From: Microbacterium abyssi
Lineage (GTDB): Bacteria > Actinomycetota > Actinomycetes > Actinomycetales > Microbacteriaceae
Length of the DNA stretch: 64,000 bases
Assembly: GCF_015277895.1 (NCBI RefSeq)
Contig: NZ_CP063815.1
Location: forward strand, 992,001 to 1,056,000
Direction: 5' to 3'
Of the stretch, positions 30,171 to 39,204 are shown in pieces. The notes beneath the pieces were generated by a model, which saw only the letters and a program-made list of their open reading frames with translations, searched no databases and was not told the origin of the DNA. Numbering within the stretch: position 1 is the stretch's first letter; each line of letters begins with the position of its first letter. The translations under genes and the position numbers were made by a program.

Positions 30171-31739
30171 GTGAGCATTACAGCAACGATGCCAGCCGTG
30201 GCGGGCCCGATCTTGGAGATGCGCAGCATCACCAAGGAGTTCCCCGGCGTGAAGGCCCTCTCCGACGTCTCGATCACCGTGCGCTCCGGTGAGATCCACG
30301 CGATCTGCGGCGAGAACGGCGCGGGCAAGTCGACGCTGATGAAGGTGCTGTCCGGGGTTTACCCGTATGGCAGCTATGACGGCGACATCCTGCTGTACGG
30401 CGAGGAGCAGCGTTTCAAGGACATCGCAGCGAGCGAGCAGGCCGGCATCGCGATCATCCACCAGGAACTCGCTCTCATCCCCGAGCTCTCGATCACCGAG
30501 AACATCTTCCTCGGCAACGAGATCGCACATTTCGGCGCGATTGACTGGCGTGCCGCGAAGACGCGTGCGATCGAACTGCTCGCGCGCGTCGGACTCGACG
30601 AGGACCCGGACATCGCGATCAAGCACCTCGGCGTGGGCAAGCAGCAGCTGATCGAGATCGCGAAGGCCCTGAACAAGGACGTCCGCCTCCTCATCCTCGA
30701 CGAGCCCACCGCCGCGCTCAATGAGACAGACTCCCAGCAGCTGCTCGATCTGATCCTGGGCCTGAAGGCCAAGGGAATCGCGTCGATCATGATCAGCCAC
30801 AAACTCAACGAGATCGAGCAGATCGCCGATGAGATCACGATCATCCGCGACGGACGCACCGTCGAGACACTCGACATCTCGAGCGGTGGGGTCAACGAGG
30901 ATCGCATCATCCGCGGGATGGTCGGCCGCTCGCTCGAGAGCCGCTACCCGGATCGCACCCCTGAGCTCGGCGAGGTGTTCTTCGAGGTCAAGGATTGGGT
31001 CGTCCAGCATCCGACGGTGTCGGAACGCATGGTGGTGAAGGGATCCAGCATCAATGTGCGCCGGGGCGAGGTCGTCGGCATCGCGGGGCTCATGGGAGCC
31101 GGGCGCACCGAGTTCGCCATGAGCATCTTCGGCCGGTCGTACGGTACCTATCTCGGCGGGACGCTCGTCAAGGACGGCGAGGAGATCGTGCTTCCCGACG
31201 TCGCATCCGCCATCCGTCACGGCCTCGCCTACGTCAGCGAAGACCGAAAGACGCTCGGTCTCAACCTGCTCGACACCATCAAGCGTGCGATCGTCTCAGC
31301 GAAACTGTCGAAGATCGCACGCAACGGCGTCGTCGACGACCGCGAGGAGTATGCGGTCTCCGAGCGCTACCGCAAGGCGCTGCGCATCAAGACGCCGACC
31401 GTCGACGAGGGAGTTTCGAAGCTCTCCGGCGGAAACCAGCAGAAGGTGGTGCTGGCGAAGTGGATGTTCACAGATCCCGACCTGCTGATCCTCGACGAGC
31501 CCACTCGCGGCATCGACGTCGGAGCGAAGTACGAGATCTACTCGATCATCAACGAGCTCGCCGCAGCCGGTAAGGGCGTCATCGTCATCTCCAGCGAACT
31601 GCCCGAACTGATGGGCATCTCCGACCGCATCTACACGATCTTCGAGGGGCGCGTCACCGACTGCATCCTCGCTGACCAGGCAACTCCGGAGGCGCTCATG
31701 CGCAGCATGACCTCCACGAACCAGAAGGCGACCGCATGA
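30171..31739 (+). CDS. mmsA: Multiple-sugar ABC transporter ATPase (MmsA/GguA type, duplicated ATPase)
   Basis: 522 residues with two ABC domains. Domain 1 has Walker [10 protein letters not shown] (47-55) and the degenerate signature LGVGKQQ; domain 2 has the inactive-type GLMGAGRTE loop and LSGGNQQK. This asymmetry is normal for the carbohydrate CUT2 class. It drives import of monosaccharides (xylose, arabinose, galactose or glucose type) through MmsB. The GTG start follows AAGGAAG. ATGA overlap with mmsB. Expression is probably controlled by the operator at 30122-30137. Confidence 0.9.
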   Translation: MSITATMPAVAGPILEMRSITKEFPGVKALSDVSITVRSGEIHAICGENGAGKSTLMKVLSGVYPYGSYDGDILLYGEEQRFKDIAASEQAGIAIIHQELALIPELSITENIFLGNEIAHFGAIDWRAAKTRAIELLARVGLDEDPDIAIKHLGVGKQQLIEIAKALNKDVRLLILDEPTAALNETDSQQLLDLILGLKAKGIASIMISHKLNEIEQIADEITIIRDGRTVETLDISSGGVNEDRIIRGMVGRSLESRYPDRTPELGEVFFEVKDWVVQHPTVSERMVVKGSSINVRRGEVVGIAGLMGAGRTEFAMSIFGRSYGTYLGGTLVKDGEEIVLPDVASAIRHGLAYVSEDRKTLGLNLLDTIKRAIVSAKLSKIARNGVVDDREEYAVSERYRKALRIKTPTVDEGVSKLSGGNQQKVVLAKWMFTDPDLLILDEPTRGIDVGAKYEIYSIINELAAAGKGVIVISSELPELMGISDRIYTIFEGRVTDCILADQATPEALMRSMTSTNQKATA

Positions 31740-33094
31740 GCACCAGCACGACACCGACCGAGAAGCGCGGCTTCCACTTCGGCGATATCAAGAAGATGCT
31801 GGGCGGCAATGGCACATCGTCGCTGCGCCAGTTCGGGATTCTGGGAAGCCTGCTGGCGATCGTCCTGTTCTTCCAGGTCGTCACGATGATGCGCAACCCC
31901 AACGGCGCCACGCTCTCGCCGAACAACCTCATCAACGTCATCAACCAGTACTCCTTCATCCTGATCCTCGCGATCGGGATGGTGATGGTGATCATCATGG
32001 GCCACATCGACCTCTCGGTCGGTTCTGTGGCGGCATTCACCGGGATCATCGTCGCCAAGGCGATGACCGACTGGAGCCTTCCCTGGCCGCTGGCGATCGT
32101 TCTGGGTCTGGTCGTGGGAGCTCTGGTCGGCGCCTGGCAGGGATTCTGGGTGGCCTACGTCGGGGTGCCGGCGTTCATCGTGACCCTGGCGGGCATGCTC
32201 TTCTTCCGCGGTGCGAACCAGTTCATCGGCCAGTCCACGACGGTGCCGGTGCCGAAGGAGTTCGTCATCATCGGTGCCGGGTACATGCCCGAGATCCCGA
32301 TCCCCGGCATGAACTTCAACGTGCCGACGATGATCCTCGCCGTCCTCGCCGTCGGCTGGGTGGTCTTCTACGAGCTGCGCACCCGTCGAATCCAGCGCCG
32401 CATGGGATCGGAGACCGCTCCGACATGGGTCATGGCCACCAAGATCATCGTGCTGTCGGTCATCATCCTCGGCGCCGGCTGGCTGTTCGCCACCGGACGT
32501 CCGGGAACGAGCTTCCCGATCTCGGGTCTGATCCTGCTCGCGCTGGTGATCCTGTACACCTTCATCACCCGCAACACGATCTTCGGACGTCACATCTACG
32601 CGGTCGGCGGCAACAGGCAGGCTGCACGGCTCTCGGGCGTGAAGGACCGCTGGGTCGACTTCTTCGTCATCATGAACATGTCGGTGCTCGCCTCTCTGGC
32701 GGGAATGATCTTCGTCGCACGTTCGCAGGCCTCCGGCCCCGGTGACGGCAACATGTGGGAGCTCGACGCGATCGCGGCCGTCTTCATCGGCGGCGCGGCA
32801 GTCTCCGGCGGCATCGGCACCGTGATCGGCTCGATCATCGGTGGTCTTGTGATGGCCTTCCTGAACAACGGCATGGCTCTGCTCGGGCTTTCCGCCGATG
32901 TCGTCTCGATGGTCAAGGGCCTCGTGCTGCTCTTCGCCGTCGGCATCGATGTGTGGAACAAGCAGCAAGGACGCCCCTCCATCATCGGATTCCTCACCCG
33001 TCGCCGAGCCCGAACGGATGATTTCGGCTCGTCGACCCTGCAGACCCCCGTCGCCGACGGCGCGAACGGGAAGAAGGAGACGTCCGCGCGTTGA
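31736..33094 (+). CDS. mmsB: Multiple-sugar ABC transporter permease (MmsB/GguB type)
   Basis: 452 residues, longer than ordinary RbsC-type permeases, as expected for GguB/Xyl[24 protein letters not shown] and [22 protein letters not shown] are CUT2 permease signatures. About 10-12 helices. It starts inside the mmsA stop (ATGA) and is followed after 39 bp by the binding-protein gene. Confidence 0.9.
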   Translation: MSTSTTPTEKRGFHFGDIKKMLGGNGTSSLRQFGILGSLLAIVLFFQVVTMMRNPNGATLSPNNLINVINQYSFILILAIGMVMVIIMGHIDLSVGSVAAFTGIIVAKAMTDWSLPWPLAIVLGLVVGALVGAWQGFWVAYVGVPAFIVTLAGMLFFRGANQFIGQSTTVPVPKEFVIIGAGYMPEIPIPGMNFNVPTMILAVLAVGWVVFYELRTRRIQRRMGSETAPTWVMATKIIVLSVIILGAGWLFATGRPGTSFPISGLILLALVILYTFITRNTIFGRHIYAVGGNRQAARLSGVKDRWVDFFVIMNMSVLASLAGMIFVARSQASGPGDGNMWELDAIAAVFIGGAAVSGGIGTVIGSIIGGLVMAFLNNGMALLGLSADVVSMVKGLVLLFAVGIDVWNKQQGRPSIIGFLTRRRARTDDFGSSTLQTPVADGANGKKETSAR

Positions 33095-33133
33095 GCGGGG
33101 CCGTTCCCTGACACCTTGAAAGAAAGTGATCGC

Positions 33134-34255
33134 ATGAAGAAAATCGCAGTAGCGGCGACAGCGTTGGTCGTCACAGGTGCACTCGCCCTCACGGGCTGCT
33201 CCGGCGCAGAGCGCGGTGGCGGTACCGAAGGAGACGGCGGCGAAGAGGTCGTCGGATTCGAGGAGGGCTCGACGATCGGCGTCGCGCTGCCGGACAAGAC
33301 CAGTGAGAACTGGGTCCTGGCCGGTCAGCTGTTCAAGGACGGACTGGAAGAGGCCGGCTTCGAGGCCGACGTCCAGTACGCGCCCGCCAGCAACACGGTC
33401 GCCGAGCAGCAGAACCAGATCCAGGCCATGGTCACCGGCGGTGCCAAGGTGATCATCATCGGGGCGAAGGACGGCAAGCAGCTCGCCACACAGGTGCAGG
33501 CGGCGCAGGATGCCGGTGCCTACGTCATCGCGTACGACCGACTGATCGAGAACACCGAGGCTGTCGACTACTACGTCGCCTTCGACAACTTCAAGGTCGG
33601 CCAGCTTCAGGGCAACGCGCTGCTCGAGGGCCTCGAGGCGAACGCCGGACATGAGGCTCCGTACAACATCGAGCTGTTCTCCGGTTCGCCGGATGACGCG
33701 AACTCGGCTGTCTTCTTCGACGGCGCGATGGACGTGCTGCAGCCGAAGATCGACGACGGCACCCTCGTCGTCGCCTCCGGCCAGACCGAGATCGGTCAGA
33801 CCGCCACGGAAGGCTGGCTGGCCGAGAACGCACAGAACCGCATGGACACCCTCATCACCTCCACCTACGGCGGTGACACGGTCATCGACGGCGTCCTGTC
33901 GCCGAACGACACTCTCGCTCGCGCCATCCTCACCTCGGTGACGCAGGCCGGCAAGCCCGTTCCGGTCGTCACCGGTCAGGACTCCGAGGTCGAGTCGGTC
34001 AAGTCGATCATGGAGGGCGTGCAGTACTCCACGATCAACAAGGACACCGCGCTGCTCGTGGAGCAGGCCATCAAGATGGTCGGCCAGCTCCAGCAGGGCG
34101 AAGAAGCAGAGGTCAACGACACCGAGCAGTACGACAACGGCGCGAAGATCGTTCCCGCGTTCCTGCTCGAGCCGCTGATCGTCACCAAGGAGAACGCCGC
34201 AGAGGCGTACGCCAACGTGCCGAGCCTGCTCGAGATCGTCGAGTCGTACAAGTAA
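33134..34255 (+). CDS. chvE: Multiple-sugar ABC transporter binding lipoprotein (ChvE-like)
   Basis: 373 residues. Lipobox LTGC with Cys22 gives a membrane-anchored binding protein. GVALPDKTSENWVLAG, VIAYDRLI, YVAFDNFKVG and SPNDTLARAI match ChvE, which binds several pentoses and hexoses; Arg/Asp of YDRLI usually contact sugar. The ATG was chosen because MKKIAVAATAL begins the signal peptide; an upstream ATG at 33116 is less likely. It ends the operon; a strong terminator follows. Confidence 0.9.
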   Translation: MKKIAVAATALVVTGALALTGCSGAERGGGTEGDGGEEVVGFEEGSTIGVALPDKTSENWVLAGQLFKDGLEEAGFEADVQYAPASNTVAEQQNQIQAMVTGGAKVIIIGAKDGKQLATQVQAAQDAGAYVIAYDRLIENTEAVDYYVAFDNFKVGQLQGNALLEGLEANAGHEAPYNIELFSGSPDDANSAVFFDGAMDVLQPKIDDGTLVVASGQTEIGQTATEGWLAENAQNRMDTLITSTYGGDTVIDGVLSPNDTLARAILTSVTQAGKPVPVVTGQDSEVESVKSIMEGVQYSTINKDTALLVEQAIKMVGQLQQGEEAEVNDTEQYDNGAKIVPAFLLEPLIVTKENAAEAYANVPSLLEIVESYK

Positions 34256-34264
34256 CTCGATTCG

Positions 34265-34319
34265 CACGAACGAACGAGCCGTCCGGACCTTCGGGTCCGG
34301 GCGGCTCGCTCGTTTCGTG
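34265..34319 (+). terminator. Strong terminator of the sugar ABC operon (TTCG tetraloop)
   Basis: GAGCCGTCCGGACC (34276-34289) pairs with GGTCCGGGCGGCTC (34294-34307) around a stable TTCG loop, with one T-G wobble. Outer CACGAA (34265-34270) and TTCGTG (34314-34319) extend the stem imperfectly. It lies between convergent genes and may serve both. Confidence 0.8.
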
Positions 34320-34329
34320 AGGGATCCGC

Positions 34330-34821
34330 TCAGGTGGTGAAACGGCGGAGGTGGAGAGCGCGCAGCTCGTCCGCGAACTCCGCGACGGGGCCGGACACCG
34401 CCTGTCGCGGTGCGATCGTCGTGATGGACAGCGCCGCAACCGGTGCCGGCGGCGCGCCGCATTCCGCGAGCCATGATTGCAGCTGCTCCGAACTCGCCGC
34501 ATAGACGATGCGACCGAGCCCCATCCACGCGTGCGCGGCCGAGCACATCGGACAGTGCTCTCCCGAGGTGTAGACCGTGCTGCCGGCGCGCTCCTCCGCG
34601 GTGAGAGCGGTTGCTGACCAACGCGCGATCTCGAATTCCGGATGCCGGGTCTGATCCCCGTGCCTGACCCGATTGCGGTCCTCGAACCGCACCTTCCCGT
34701 CCGCATCGACGAGAACCGAGCCGAACGGTTCGTCGCCGTCGTCCAGGGCCTCGCGCGCCAGGTCGACGCATCGACGCAGGTGCGTCCGCTCCTGCGGGGT
34801 CGGATCGTAGAAGTCGCTCAT
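34330..34821 (-). CDS. Nucleoside deaminase (CMP/dCMP-deaminase fold, GuaD/TadA-like)
   Basis: 163 residues. Zinc motif HPE (H60, E62) and PCxxC-type cluster HCPMC (C90, C93) are present, with EPFGSVLVDADG upstream. The motif is HPEFE rather than the usual HAE, which points to guanine deaminase or unknown small-molecule deaminases more than to tRNA TadA. It would act in the cytosol on a purine or pterin. TACCCT (34829-34834, minus strand) is 7 nt before the ATG. Confidence 0.82.
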   Translation of the reverse strand: MSDFYDPTPQERTHLRRCVDLAREALDDGDEPFGSVLVDADGKVRFEDRNRVRHGDQTRHPEFEIARWSATALTAEERAGSTVYTSGEHCPMCSAAHAWMGLGRIVYAASSEQLQSWLAECGAPPAPVAALSITTIAPRQAVSGPVAEFADELRALHLRRFTT

Positions 34822-34879
34822 GTGACCGAGGGTAGCGACCGGATTCGGCAGGGGGAACCTGCCGTAGCCTGGTAAGGAC

Positions 34880-36682
34880 ATGGCACATCTTCTCGGGGCC
34901 GAGGGCCTCCACCTGGAATACCCGACCAAGGTCGTCTTCGACTCCATCACGCTCGGCATCGAGGAGGGCGACCGGATCGGCATCGTCGGCCGCAACGGCG
35001 ACGGCAAGAGCTCGCTGCTCGCGATGCTCGCCGGCCGCAAGGAGCCCGACGGCGGACGTGTGACGATGCGCGCCGGAACGCGCGTCGGGGTGCTCGACCA
35101 GGCCGATACCCTCGACGACGCCCTCACGATCGCGCAGTCGGTCGTCGGCGACGTGCCCGAATACGAGTGGGCGGGCGACGCGCGGGTGCGCGACGTCATC
35201 CACGGCCTGCTCGCGGATCTGGCGTGGGAGGCACCCGTCGCGGGCCTCAGCGGCGGGCAGCGTCGTCGCGTGGCGCTCGCCGCCCTGCTGGTGAATGACT
35301 GGGACATCATCGCGCTCGACGAGCCGACGAACCACCTCGACGTCGAGGCGATCACCTGGCTCGCCGGTCACCTGAAGAAGCGCTGGGCCGCGAACGCCGG
35401 CGCGTTCCTCGTCGTGACGCACGACCGGTGGTTCCTCGACGAGGTGTGCACCGAGACCTGGGAGGTGCACGACCGGATCGTCGAGCCCTTCGAGGGCGGA
35501 TATGCCGCGTACATCCTCCAGCGCGTCGAGCGCGACCGGATGGCGGCCGCCACCGAGGCGAAGCGCCAGAACCTCGCCCGCAAGGAGCTCGCCTGGCTGC
35601 GCCGCGGAGCGCCCGCGCGCACGAGCAAGCCGAAGTTCCGCATCGATGCGGCCAACGTCCTGATCGAGGACGTCCCCGAGATCCGCGACAAGGTCTCGCT
35701 GCAGTCGCTGGCGGTCTCGCGGCTCGGCAAGGACGTGGTCGACCTGCTCGATGCCGGAGTGACGTACCCCGCCACGGACGGCGCACCCGCACGAGAGGTG
35801 CTCCGCGACGTCGAGTGGCGCATCGCACCGGGGGAGCGCACCGGCATCCTCGGCGTGAACGGTGCGGGCAAATCCACCCTGCTCGGGCTGGTGGCGGGCA
35901 CGGTCGAACCGACCAGCGGGCGGGTCAAGCGCGGCAGCACCGTGCAGGTCCGCACGCTGACACAGCGCATCGACGAGCTGGCCCAGCACTGGAACGATCC
36001 GGTGCGCGTCGTCATCCAGGGCCTGCGCACCGAGTACACGTTCGGCACCGGATCCAAGGCGCAGGCGCTCACGCCCGGCCAGCTGCTCGAGCGGCTCGGC
36101 TTCTCATCGGCGCAGCTCTCCACGCCGGTGAAGGACCTCTCGGGTGGTCAGCAGCGGCGGCTGCAGCTGCTGCTCGTGCTGCTCGATCAGCCCAACGTGC
36201 TCATCCTCGACGAGCCGACCAACGACCTCGACACCGACATGCTCGCCGCGATCGAGGATCTGCTGGACTCATGGCCGGGAACGCTGCTGGTCGTCTCGCA
36301 CGACCGGTACTTCCTGGAGCGCGTCACCGACCAGCAGTATGCCGTGCTGGGCGGGCATCTGCGGCACCTGCCCGGCGGCGTCGACGAGTACCTGCGCCTG
36401 CGGTCCGCCGAGAAGAATGCGCCCGCGGTGGGGGCGAAGGCGGCAGCGACCCCGCAGCTGGACGGTGCGGCGCTGCGAGCTGCGCAGAAGGAGGTCGCCT
36501 CTCTCGAGCGGAAGATCCAGAAGCTCACCGAGCAGATCGACAGGTCCAAGCACGCGCTCGTCGAGCATGACCAGTCCGATTACGAGGGTCTCGCCGAGAA
36601 GATGAAGGCGATCGCGGGGCTCGAGACCGAGGTCGAGGAGAACGAACTGCGCTGGCTGGAGCTCAGCGAGCAGCTCGACTGA
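34880..36682 (+). CDS. ABC-F ATPase, Uup-like
   Basis: 600 residues, two ABC domains in one chain and no membrane part. Walker A loops are GRNGDGKSS (37-45) and GVNGAGKST; signatures LSGGQRRR and LSGGQQRR. The C-terminal coiled coil ASLERKIQKLTEQIDRSK fits Uup, which acts on DNA branches or ribosomes. ABC-F proteins bind the ribosomal E site; antibiotic-protection members exist but nothing here marks this as one. TAGCCT lies 9 nt and AAGGA close before the ATG. Confidence 0.9.
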   Translation: MAHLLGAEGLHLEYPTKVVFDSITLGIEEGDRIGIVGRNGDGKSSLLAMLAGRKEPDGGRVTMRAGTRVGVLDQADTLDDALTIAQSVVGDVPEYEWAGDARVRDVIHGLLADLAWEAPVAGLSGGQRRRVALAALLVNDWDIIALDEPTNHLDVEAITWLAGHLKKRWAANAGAFLVVTHDRWFLDEVCTETWEVHDRIVEPFEGGYAAYILQRVERDRMAAATEAKRQNLARKELAWLRRGAPARTSKPKFRIDAANVLIEDVPEIRDKVSLQSLAVSRLGKDVVDLLDAGVTYPATDGAPAREVLRDVEWRIAPGERTGILGVNGAGKSTLLGLVAGTVEPTSGRVKRGSTVQVRTLTQRIDELAQHWNDPVRVVIQGLRTEYTFGTGSKAQALTPGQLLERLGFSSAQLSTPVKDLSGGQQRRLQLLLVLLDQPNVLILDEPTNDLDTDMLAAIEDLLDSWPGTLLVVSHDRYFLERVTDQQYAVLGGHLRHLPGGVDEYLRLRSAEKNAPAVGAKAAATPQLDGAALRAAQKEVASLERKIQKLTEQIDRSKHALVEHDQSDYEGLAEKMKAIAGLETEVEENELRWLELSEQLD

Positions 36683-36700
36683 CGTGCCCGCCGCCCCGGT

Positions 36701-37612
36701 TCACGGGCGGATGACGACGCCGGTGCCCGCGGGCAGCTCAGCGAGCTTTGTGATCGCTGCTTCATCGAGCCGAAGGCATCCGTTCGAGATCGCGCCCGCG
36801 CGGTCGTCGTGGTAGTGGAAGGCAGTGATGGCGACGTCCTGCCCGCCGAACCCGTCGAGCACGGGTGATTGCAGGGAAAGGTATACGACCGGGAAGCCAC
36901 GCGTGTAGTCGAACGACGTGACCTCGGTCAGGTGGATGAAAGAGCGGCCGATCGGGGTGGGCGTCTGATCGGTGCCCCAGCCGAAGTCCGTGGCGATCCG
37001 ATCGGAGGCTCCGGCGCGCACGATGTCGATGGTGCGCCCGGAGAGACTCACCTCGACCGTCGTGTCCATGGGCGCCAGCTCGACATCGGCGGTGCGCACC
37101 CATCCGGTCAGCTGCGCCGGATCGCCTTCGGACGGGACACCCTGACGCCCGGTCAGCAGCACACGCACCCAGTTCTGCTGCTTCTCCACGACGGCGACCG
37201 TCGTGCCACCGTACCGGTACTCGCGCGGCAATGCTGCGACCGGATCACCGCGCGGATCGGCCCACACCGGCACGATGTCTGCGATGGCGCGCGCCGTGAA
37301 TCCTGCGAATGGCGCCTCCGGGGTCGGATCGACCGGTAGCTGCGGCAGGATGGCGAACACGTTCGCCGCCGGAAGCGCGCCGGCGTCATAGACCTCGGTG
37401 TTCGCGGGAAACCCCGTCGGTGTCGGGGACGGTGCGGGAGCGGGCACGCTCGTCTGCACACCGGCAGCGGAACGAACGACGCTCGGCGCCGCATCCGGAC
37501 GGGGCCACATCATCACGACGGCCGCGATGATGAGCGCACCGATGATGCCGATGAGTGTCCACGCGCGCACTCCGAGCCGGCGTGCGCGGCGATCTGGGGC
37601 TGGTGGTGCCAT
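36701..37612 (-). CDS. L,D-transpeptidase (YkuD domain), membrane-anchored
   Basis: 303 residues. A cytoplasmic basic start and one helix (about 17-36) anchor it outside the membrane, followed by a Pro/Thr/Ser-rich linker. The C-terminal YkuD domain ends in HYHDDRAGAISNGCLRL, with catalytic H268 and C279 and S276. It cross-links peptidoglycan 3-3 or attaches proteins. A GGAG ribosome site is 4 nt before the ATG. The central region (about 100-180) may be an SH3-like domain. Confidence 0.86.
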   Translation of the reverse strand: MAPPAPDRRARRLGVRAWTLIGIIGALIIAAVVMMWPRPDAAPSVVRSAAGVQTSVPAPAPSPTPTGFPANTEVYDAGALPAANVFAILPQLPVDPTPEAPFAGFTARAIADIVPVWADPRGDPVAALPREYRYGGTTVAVVEKQQNWVRVLLTGRQGVPSEGDPAQLTGWVRTADVELAPMDTTVEVSLSGRTIDIVRAGASDRIATDFGWGTDQTPTPIGRSFIHLTEVTSFDYTRGFPVVYLSLQSPVLDGFGGQDVAITAFHYHDDRAGAISNGCLRLDEAAITKLAELPAGTGVVIRP

Positions 37613-37636
37613 CAGGCTCCCTGTCGGATCTCGGAC

Positions 37637-38554
37637 TCAGCGTGGTGCGTACTGCAATCTCCGGCGGGTGACGAACTCGCGTTGCCGACCCGACAGGGGG
37701 TCGACGAACCGCAGTTCCCTCGCCAGCAACTGTAGCGGGCGTTCGTGGTCATCCGGTGTCTCGTCCGTGAGGATCGGGTAGAGATTGTCGTGCAGGATGC
37801 CGGCGCCGATCGATGCGAGATGCACGCGCAGCTGGTGCATCTTGCCGGTGTGCGGACGAAGCAGGGTGTGGATGACGTCGTCGTCGGCATCGATCAGCTC
37901 GATGAGCGTCTCCGAGTTCGCCTCGCGCGCAGGATCGACCTCGACGCACACCTGACCGCGCAGCTTCTCGATGTGCATCCGCACGGTCAGCGGGAACGGG
38001 GCCTCCCACCCGTCGGGCCTGGCGGACACCGCCTCATAGACCTTCTCGATCGCGCGGTCCTGGAACAGCATCTGGTACGCGCCGCGCGTCTGCGGGCGCG
38101 CCGAGAACATCAGCAGTCCTGCCGTCGCACGGTCGAGGCGGTGCACCGGCGCGAGGTCGGGATTGTCGAGCGCTCGCCGCAGGCGCACCAGAGCCGAGTT
38201 CTGCACGTACTTGCCGGCCGGCGTCGTGGGGAGGAAGTGCGGCTTGTCCACGACGACGAGGTCCTCGTCCTGGTGGAGGATCTCCACGTCGAACGGGATC
38301 CCGACCTCCACAGGGGGCTCGCGGTAGTACCAGACGAACTCCTCCGCCCCGAGAGCGGTGTCGCGCGTCAGGGCCGAGCCGTCCGCGGCCACGATCTCGC
38401 CACGATCGAAGCGCTCCCGCAGACTCTCCGGTTCGAGGTGGAAGAAACGCTCGACCATGTACGCGCTCACGGTCGGCCACGGGCCAGAGAGCGGCACGTG
38501 CAGACGGGTGGCTCCCACGCCGTCGCGGACCGGGAGGGGCGAGCGCATCGCCAT
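37637..38554 (-). CDS. RluA-family 23S rRNA pseudouridine synthase
   Basis: 305 residues. The catalytic aspartate is D141 in HRLDRATAG; an extra N-terminal region and PHTGKMHQLRVHLASIG close the fold. VVDKPHFLPTTPAG is the family's VxKPxG-type strand with an altered sequence, typical of a subgroup of actinobacterial RluA homologues. Which uridine it modifies is unknown. A second in-frame ATG at 38548 is possible. It is upstream of the L,D-transpeptidase by 24 bp. Confidence 0.87.
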   Translation of the reverse strand: MAMRSPLPVRDGVGATRLHVPLSGPWPTVSAYMVERFFHLEPESLRERFDRGEIVAADGSALTRDTALGAEEFVWYYREPPVEVGIPFDVEILHQDEDLVVVDKPHFLPTTPAGKYVQNSALVRLRRALDNPDLAPVHRLDRATAGLLMFSARPQTRGAYQMLFQDRAIEKVYEAVSARPDGWEAPFPLTVRMHIEKLRGQVCVEVDPAREANSETLIELIDADDDVIHTLLRPHTGKMHQLRVHLASIGAGILHDNLYPILTDETPDDHERPLQLLARELRFVDPLSGRQREFVTRRRLQYAPR

Positions 38555-38567
38555 CAGGACACCGCCA

Positions 38568-39062
38568 TCAGGAGTCGAAGCTCAGGCTGAGCTTGCGCAG
38601 CAGCGACGCCATCCGATCGCGGTCGGACCGCGACAGCGCCTTGAGCAGCTCGGCCTCGACATCGACGAGGCGGGTGATGGCGGCATCCACGCGGATGCGG
38701 CCATCGTCGGTGAGCGTGACCAGCACGCTGCGCCGGTCGCCCGGGTCGGCCTCTCGTCGCACGAAGCGGCGACCGACGAGACGGTCGATGCGATTGGTCA
38801 TGGTGCCGCTCGAGACGAGAGTCTGCTGCAGCAGCTGCTTGGGGGAGAGCTGGAACGGTGCGCCCGCGCGGCGGAGGGCCGAGAGCACGTCCCACTCCCA
38901 GGCCTCGATGTCGCTGCGCCGGAACACGTCGCGCCGTGCGCGATCGAGGTGGCGGGAGAGCCGGTCCATGCGGGAGAGGACCTCGAGGGGAGAGAAATCG
39001 AGATCGGGACGCTGGGTGTGCCATGCGCCGACGATCCGGTCGACCTCATCTGCCTCGTTCAT
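38568..39062 (-). CDS. MarR-family transcriptional regulator
   Basis: 164 residues. The winged-helix core is recognisable: LLQQTLVSSGTMTNRIDRLVGRRFVRREADPGDRRSVLVTLTDDGR, with the DxRxxxxxLT wing. It is a dimeric repressor that usually responds to small aromatic ligands. GATAAT (39069-39074, minus strand) is 6 nt before the ATG; the intervening GGAGGG abuts the ATG and is too close to be a normal ribosome site. It ends 13 bp before the pseudouridine synthase start. Confidence 0.88.
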   Translation of the reverse strand: MNEADEVDRIVGAWHTQRPDLDFSPLEVLSRMDRLSRHLDRARRDVFRRSDIEAWEWDVLSALRRAGAPFQLSPKQLLQQTLVSSGTMTNRIDRLVGRRFVRREADPGDRRSVLVTLTDDGRIRVDAAITRLVDVEAELLKALSRSDRDRMASLLRKLSLSFDS

Positions 39063-39131
39063 CCCTCCATTATCCGATGCGGGCGCATCGGCCGGGCATG
39101 GCAGACTTGTCTGGCAGCCCGCGGGCTGTGG

Positions 39132-39203
39132 TCCGCCGTGGTGTAATGGCAGCACGACAGCCTTTGGAGCTGTTAGGTCCAGGTTCGAGTCCTGGCGGCG
39201 GAG
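39132..39203 (+). tRNA. tRNA-Gln (anticodon UUG)
   Basis: Acceptor arms TCCGCCG (39132-39138) and CGGCGGA (39196-39202) pair; discriminator G is 39203. The anticodon stem ACAGC/GCTGT encloses the loop CTTTGGA, giving UUG. GGTTCGAGTCC forms the T loop. CCA is not encoded. The glmU ATG starts at 39205, one base after the tRNA, so both are probably on one transcript. Confidence 0.95.
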
Positions 39204-39204
39204 C

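Noticed and set aside
31631..35989. A 1452-residue open frame on the minus strand across the sugar ABC genes
   Set aside because: It runs antisense to well-supported genes (mmsA, mmsB, chvE, ABC-F), its composition is Arg/His/Asp-rich as expected from antisense GC-rich DNA, and it shows no family motif.
38593..39204. Upstream extension of glmU through tRNA-Gln and the MarR gene
   Set aside because: The frame is open, but it would translate the tRNA and antisense MarR sequence; GlmU proteins begin just before LAAGxGTRM, which matches ATG 39205.
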